Origin: Haloimpatiens massiliensis
GTDB lineage: Bacteria > Bacillota > Clostridia > Clostridiales > Clostridiaceae
Assembly: GCF_900184255.1 (NCBI RefSeq)
Contig: NZ_LT854640.1
Location: forward strand, 2,234,877-2,298,876
Length of the DNA: 64,000 nucleotides
Direction of reading: 5' to 3'
In this document: piece by piece, positions 60,899 to 64,000 of the stretch
How positions within the stretch are numbered: the stretch's first letter is position 1
Layout of the letters: every line of letters begins with the position of its first letter
Made by a program: the position numbers and the translations under genes
The notes under the pieces: model-generated
What the model saw: the letters and a program-made list of their open reading frames with translations, nothing else
Database searches by the model: none
Told to the model about the DNA's origin: nothing

Positions 60899-61597
60899 AT
60901 GAAAAATATATTAATTGTTGATGATGAAGTTGAAATTGTTGAATTGTTAAAGGTATATTTTAACAATAATGGTTTTAAGGTTTATGAAGCATATGATGGC
61001 AAAATGACTTTAAAAATTATGGAAAGTAATATTATAAATGTGATGATAATTGATATTATGCTACCTAAGATTGATGGAATACAACTAGTAAAGAAAATAA
61101 GAGAAAATTCAAATATACCTATAATGTTCCTTTCCGCAAAAGATGACGATATTGACAAAATATATGGATTGGAAATAGGTGCTGATGACTATATGACAAA
61201 GCCGTTTAATCCACTGGAAGTATTAGTAAGAGTACAAGCCCTATTAAGAAGGGTTAATGATTATGATAACAACCAAGAAAAAAAAGCAGGTAATGTTACT
61301 ATAGGAGAGCTATACATAAATGAGGAAAGCTGTGAAGTATTTAAAAATAATATACAGCTTAATATGACTTCAATTGAGTATAAGTTGCTACTTTATTTTA
61401 TGAAAAACCCTAATAAAGTATTTACTAAACAATATTTATATGAAACTATCTGGGGTGACAATTATTTAAATAATGAAAATATAATAATGGTTTACATAAG
61501 CAAAATTAGAGAAAAAATTGAAGATGATCCTAGAAATCCAGTCTATTTAAAAACTATTCGGGGTTTGGGATATAGATTTCAGAAGGTAGAAAAATGA
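60899..61597 (+). CDS. OmpR family response regulator
   Basis: 232 residues. Receiver domain with acidic pair D8-D9 (LIVDDEVE), phospho-acceptor D52 (MIIDIMLPKIDG), T/S switch at MFLSAK and K101 (DYMTKPFNP). The C-terminal winged helix (about 130-230) has MTSIEYKLLLYFMKNPNKVFTKQYLYETIWG and YISKIREKIEDDPRNPVYLKTIRGLGYRF. The start ATG 60899 follows AAAGGG. The stop overlaps the kinase start by four bases. It probably binds the 11-bp direct repeats at 63131-63163 in front of the ABC gene. Confidence 0.94.
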   Translation: MKNILIVDDEVEIVELLKVYFNNNGFKVYEAYDGKMTLKIMESNIINVMIIDIMLPKIDGIQLVKKIRENSNIPIMFLSAKDDDIDKIYGLEIGADDYMTKPFNPLEVLVRVQALLRRVNDYDNNQEKKAGNVTIGELYINEESCEVFKNNIQLNMTSIEYKLLLYFMKNPNKVFTKQYLYETIWGDNYLNNENIIMVYISKIREKIEDDPRNPVYLKTIRGLGYRFQKVEK

Positions 61598-63039
61598 AAG
61601 CTAGAAAATCAATTAAACATTTTTTATTTCAAAATTATGCAATTATAATTATAATATCTATAATTATTTATTTTATAGGCATGAATATTAGTAACTTTAT
61701 TATTAAATCTCTAATTTATAGAAATATTGAAATAGATAAATTTGAACCAAAGCAATGCTTTAAATATCCCTATGATGAAATAAATTCAAAGAGTATTGAA
61801 CTTTTTTATGGATGGGTAGAAATATTAGACGAAAACAAAAAAGTAGTGTGTGTAAGAGGTAATAAATTAGATGATAAATATCAGTATACTGAAGAAATGT
61901 TATATAACTATTGTGCTATACATGATTATAGTAAACCAAAGTCAAGTGACTCTAAAATTTATAGTCCTTACATTTACAGTATATATCCTATAAAAGGACC
62001 TCATGATGAAACTTATCTATATATAATAAAGTTTCCCCAAAAGTTATTTAACACTTCAGTTACACTTAAAATATTTAGTTTACCATCTAAATTTACTAGT
62101 TTACATATTATTGTGATTTTAGTTATAATAATTGTCTTTTTAATTTTATTTTTATCAGGATTAGTGTTATATAGTAGATTTACTGCTAAACATATAAAAA
62201 AACCTCTTGAGTGTTTACAAAGCGGATTTGAAGAAATAAAAAATAAAAATTATAAAGTAAGATTAAATTTCTATGCAGAAAGAGAATTCGCAGAAATTAG
62301 AGATGTATTTAACGATATGATTAATAGACTAGAAAAATCTGAAAAAGAAAAGGAAGAAATCTCTAGAAATAAACAAAGAATGCTTGTAGATATATCCCAT
62401 GATTTAAAAACTCCTATTACATCAATACAAGGGTTTTCTAAACTTCTATACGACGGAGAAATAAAAAGTAAAGATGATAATGCAAAATATCTTAAATATA
62501 TTTATGATAAATCCGTTTATGTGACTAATTTGATTCAAGATTTGTTTGACCTTTCAAAGATAGATGATGAATCTTACCCATTTATCTATATGAAGAGAGA
62601 TTTTTCAGAATGGATTAGACGACTAATAAGTGAGATGTATCCTGAATTTGAAAAAAACAACTTTATAATAAACGTAGATATTAGTGAAATACCTATTATT
62701 TTTGCATTTGATGAAAAATGTATGAGCCGAGCAATTAAAAATATACTTAATAATGCTTTAAAATATAATCCTAGTGGTACAAATTTATGGATATATTGTT
62801 ACAATGAAGGGCATAAGGTAATACTTAAAATTGGAGATAATGGAATTGGAATTAAAGATGACTTAAAAACTATTATCTTTAATCCTTTTGTGAGAGGTGA
62901 TGAAGCTAGGAGTACTAAAGATGGTACAGGACTTGGGCTTGCAATAGCAAAAAAAATCATAGAAAGGCATAATGGAACTATTTCCCTTTCGTCAAATGAA
63001 AAAGCTGTCACCGTGTTTACTATTGAATTGCCTTTGTAA
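61594..63039 (+). CDS. Sensor histidine kinase
   Basis: 481 residues. First membrane helix about 15-37, extracytoplasmic sensor about 40-168, second helix about 170-193, HAMP about 195-250, HisKA with phosphorylated H269 (LVDISHDLKTPITSIQGFSKLL), and an HATPase domain with N box MSRAIKNILNNALKYNP, DNGIGI and GTGLGLAIAKKIIERHNG. It pairs with the response regulator through an ATGA overlap. The sensed signal is unknown. The following ABC transporter suggests an envelope or peptide stress. Confidence 0.94.
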   Translation: MKARKSIKHFLFQNYAIIIIISIIIYFIGMNISNFIIKSLIYRNIEIDKFEPKQCFKYPYDEINSKSIELFYGWVEILDENKKVVCVRGNKLDDKYQYTEEMLYNYCAIHDYSKPKSSDSKIYSPYIYSIYPIKGPHDETYLYIIKFPQKLFNTSVTLKIFSLPSKFTSLHIIVILVIIIVFLILFLSGLVLYSRFTAKHIKKPLECLQSGFEEIKNKNYKVRLNFYAEREFAEIRDVFNDMINRLEKSEKEKEEISRNKQRMLVDISHDLKTPITSIQGFSKLLYDGEIKSKDDNAKYLKYIYDKSVYVTNLIQDLFDLSKIDDESYPFIYMKRDFSEWIRRLISEMYPEFEKNNFIINVDISEIPIIFAFDEKCMSRAIKNILNNALKYNPSGTNLWIYCYNEGHKVILKIGDNGIGIKDDLKTIIFNPFVRGDEARSTKDGTGLGLAIAKKIIERHNGTISLSSNEKAVTVFTIELPL

Positions 63040-63079
63040 TCATGTAAAATTTACCACATTGTTATTTTAATATTATTAG

Positions 63080-63117
63080 AAAGGTTATAAAAACTATCAT
63101 GTTTTTGTAGCCTTTTT
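63080..63117 (+). terminator. Intrinsic terminator after the kinase gene
   Basis: AAAGG-TTATAAAAAC pairs with GTTTTTGTAG-CCTTT across a 6-base loop and is followed by TTAAC. It separates the two-component genes from the ABC gene, which therefore needs its own promoter. Confidence 0.6.
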
Positions 63118-63130
63118 AACTGTTTTAAAT

Positions 63131-63163
63131 TTAAGGTTTCATTAAGATTATACTAAGGTTACA
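63131..63163 (+). promoter_or_regulatory. Three 11-bp direct repeats, likely response-regulator box
   Basis: TTAAGGTTTCA, TTAAGATTATA and CTAAGGTTACA follow each other without spacing, the one-turn periodicity used by OmpR/PhoB-type regulators. A TAATAT -10-like sequence lies about 16 bp further down, in front of the ABC gene. Confidence 0.6.
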
Positions 63164-63238
63164 TATATTTTTTTCTGCTAATATATAGATATTGAATTTT
63201 TTAAAAAGTTAACCATGAGTTAAAGGGGGCAAGTGAGT

Positions 63239-64000
63239 ATGAAACTAGAAATTAAAAATGTAAGTAAAAAATACCAGGGAGGTATATGGGGTATTAAAAA
63301 TTTTAATTTAGAATTAGAATGTGGAGTATTAGGACTCCTTGGGAAAAATGGTGCTGGGAAATCTACTCTTATGCGAATGTTAGCTACTATTACTAAACCT
63401 ACAGAAGGTAAAATAATGTGGAATGGAATAGACATTACTAAAAATCCAAATGAATTGAGAAAAGTATTAGGATATTTACCTCAAGATTTTGGGATTTATC
63501 CAAACCTTAATGCTATTGAATTTTTGAAGTATATGGCTGCTGTAAAAGGCGTTAGCGGGAAAAAAGCAAATAAACGAATTGATGAATTGATACAGTTAGT
63601 AAATTTAACAGAAGCATGTAAACGCCCTATAGGAGGATATTCCGGTGGCATGAAGCAAAGAGTTGGAATAGCTCAAGCATTATTAAATGATCCTAAATTA
63701 CTCATAGTAGATGAGCCTACAGTTGGATTAGATCCTGAAGAAAGAGTACGCTTTAGAAATATTCTTTCAGATATTTCTAATGATCGCATAGTTGTTTTTT
63801 CAACTCATATAGTTTCAGATGCTGAAGCTACTGCTACTCGTATTGCAATAATATCTAAAGGTCATTTGCTTATTGATGCTGAGCCTGAAAAACTTACTAG
63901 CCCTATGGAAGGTAAAGTATGGGAAACTATTATATCTAGTAACGATTTAAATAAATTTAGAAATAAATATATTATAAGTAGCACTATTCGCAAAAGTGAT
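63239..64000 (+). CDS. ABC transporter ATP-binding protein (partial, C-terminus outside window)
   Basis: The first 254 residues are visible. Start ATG 63239 after AAAGGGGGC. Walker A GLLGKNGAGKSTLMRML, Q-loop YLPQDFGIYPNLNAIEFLKYM, signature GYSGGMKQRVGIAQAL, Walker B LLIVDEPTVGLDPEE and switch STHIVSDAEATATRIAI mark a BcrA/CcmA-type exporter ATPase. The C-terminal extension continues past the right edge. A permease gene probably follows outside the window. Control by the upstream two-component system is suggested by the direct repeats at 63131-63163. Confidence 0.92.
   Translation, partial: MKLEIKNVSKKYQGGIWGIKNFNLELECGVLGLLGKNGAGKSTLMRMLATITKPTEGKIMWNGIDITKNPNELRKVLGYLPQDFGIYPNLNAIEFLKYMAAVKGVSGKKANKRIDELIQLVNLTEACKRPIGGYSGGMKQRVGIAQALLNDPKLLIVDEPTVGLDPEERVRFRNILSDISNDRIVVFSTHIVSDAEATATRIAIISKGHLLIDAEPEKLTSPMEGKVWETIISSNDLNKFRNKYIISSTIRKSD

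Overview
The window is AT-rich, has tightly spaced genes with strong AGGAGG-type ribosome binding sites, and carries gene families typical of proteolytic anaerobic Firmicutes: a tungsten aldehyde:ferredoxin oxidoreductase, a GrdB-like protein, many GNAT acetyltransferases, sigma-54 enhancer-binding proteins and PTS genes. It looks like a chromosomal segment of a Clostridium, plausibly the C. sporogenes / group I C. botulinum neighbourhood. That placement is inference; no rRNA or other marker gene is present.

Layout. 1-3.9 kb: four GNAT acetyltransferases (the first cut by the window edge) and an S66 peptidase with a damaged 3' end. 3.9-19.1 kb: a peptide/sugar catabolic region. A divergent LevR-type sigma-54 activator (9087-10685) sits between a sigma-54 promoter for a glycosylasparaginase-type amidohydrolase and a long minus-strand gene series with its own sigma-54 promoter at 18943-18960: RDD membrane protein, PTS EIIB and EIIC, stand-alone GrdB-like domain, M20 dipeptidase, two M42 peptidases, M20 dipeptidase. 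The matching EIIA and cutC lie at 4.7-5.7 kb, beyond an inserted IS110 element that probably carries a bridge RNA. 19.3-24.6 kb: a membrane protein, an ECF S component, and a butanediol/alcohol dehydrogenase with a sigma-54 promoter and an adjacent AcoR-type activator. 25.5-29.5 kb: pdxST and a PadR/HAAS/DUF4097 operon. 29.7-46.5 kb: a coherent tungsten island with the aldehyde oxidoreductase, moaD, a ThiF/MoeB-like protein, an AcoR-type activator, a MOSC protein, moaC, moaA, a MoeA-PBP fusion, moeA, a mog/moaB-type protein and tupABC. 46.5-48.4 kb: a DDE insertion sequence next to tupA. 49-57 kb: a Smr-less MutS2 relative, a RAYT (REP-associated tyrosine transposase), a metallo-beta-lactamase-fold hydrolase and an M29 aminopeptidase. 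56.8-59.7 kb: four more GNATs. 60.9-64 kb: a two-component system and an ABC ATPase cut by the right edge.

Two layers of small repeats overlie the genes. The first is a MITE family (seven copies, 140-313 bp) with terminal inverted repeats, perfect 5-bp target duplications of the form T...A in five copies, and, in the full-length copies, a conserved core that folds into a cloverleaf-like structure. Two copies sit exactly at gene ends and supply the TGA stop codon. The second is a dispersed GGGGACRGTTAAYAACTTTT repeat, single or as inverted pairs, concentrated within a few kb of the RAYT gene. This has the architecture of a REPIN/RAYT system in a Clostridium.

Four very good -24/-12 promoters were found (asparaginase, RDD-PTS-peptidase genes, alcohol dehydrogenase, aldehyde oxidoreductase), each near a matching sigma-54 activator gene and upstream dyads or half-sites. 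No tRNA, rRNA, CRISPR array or recognisable known riboswitch was seen.
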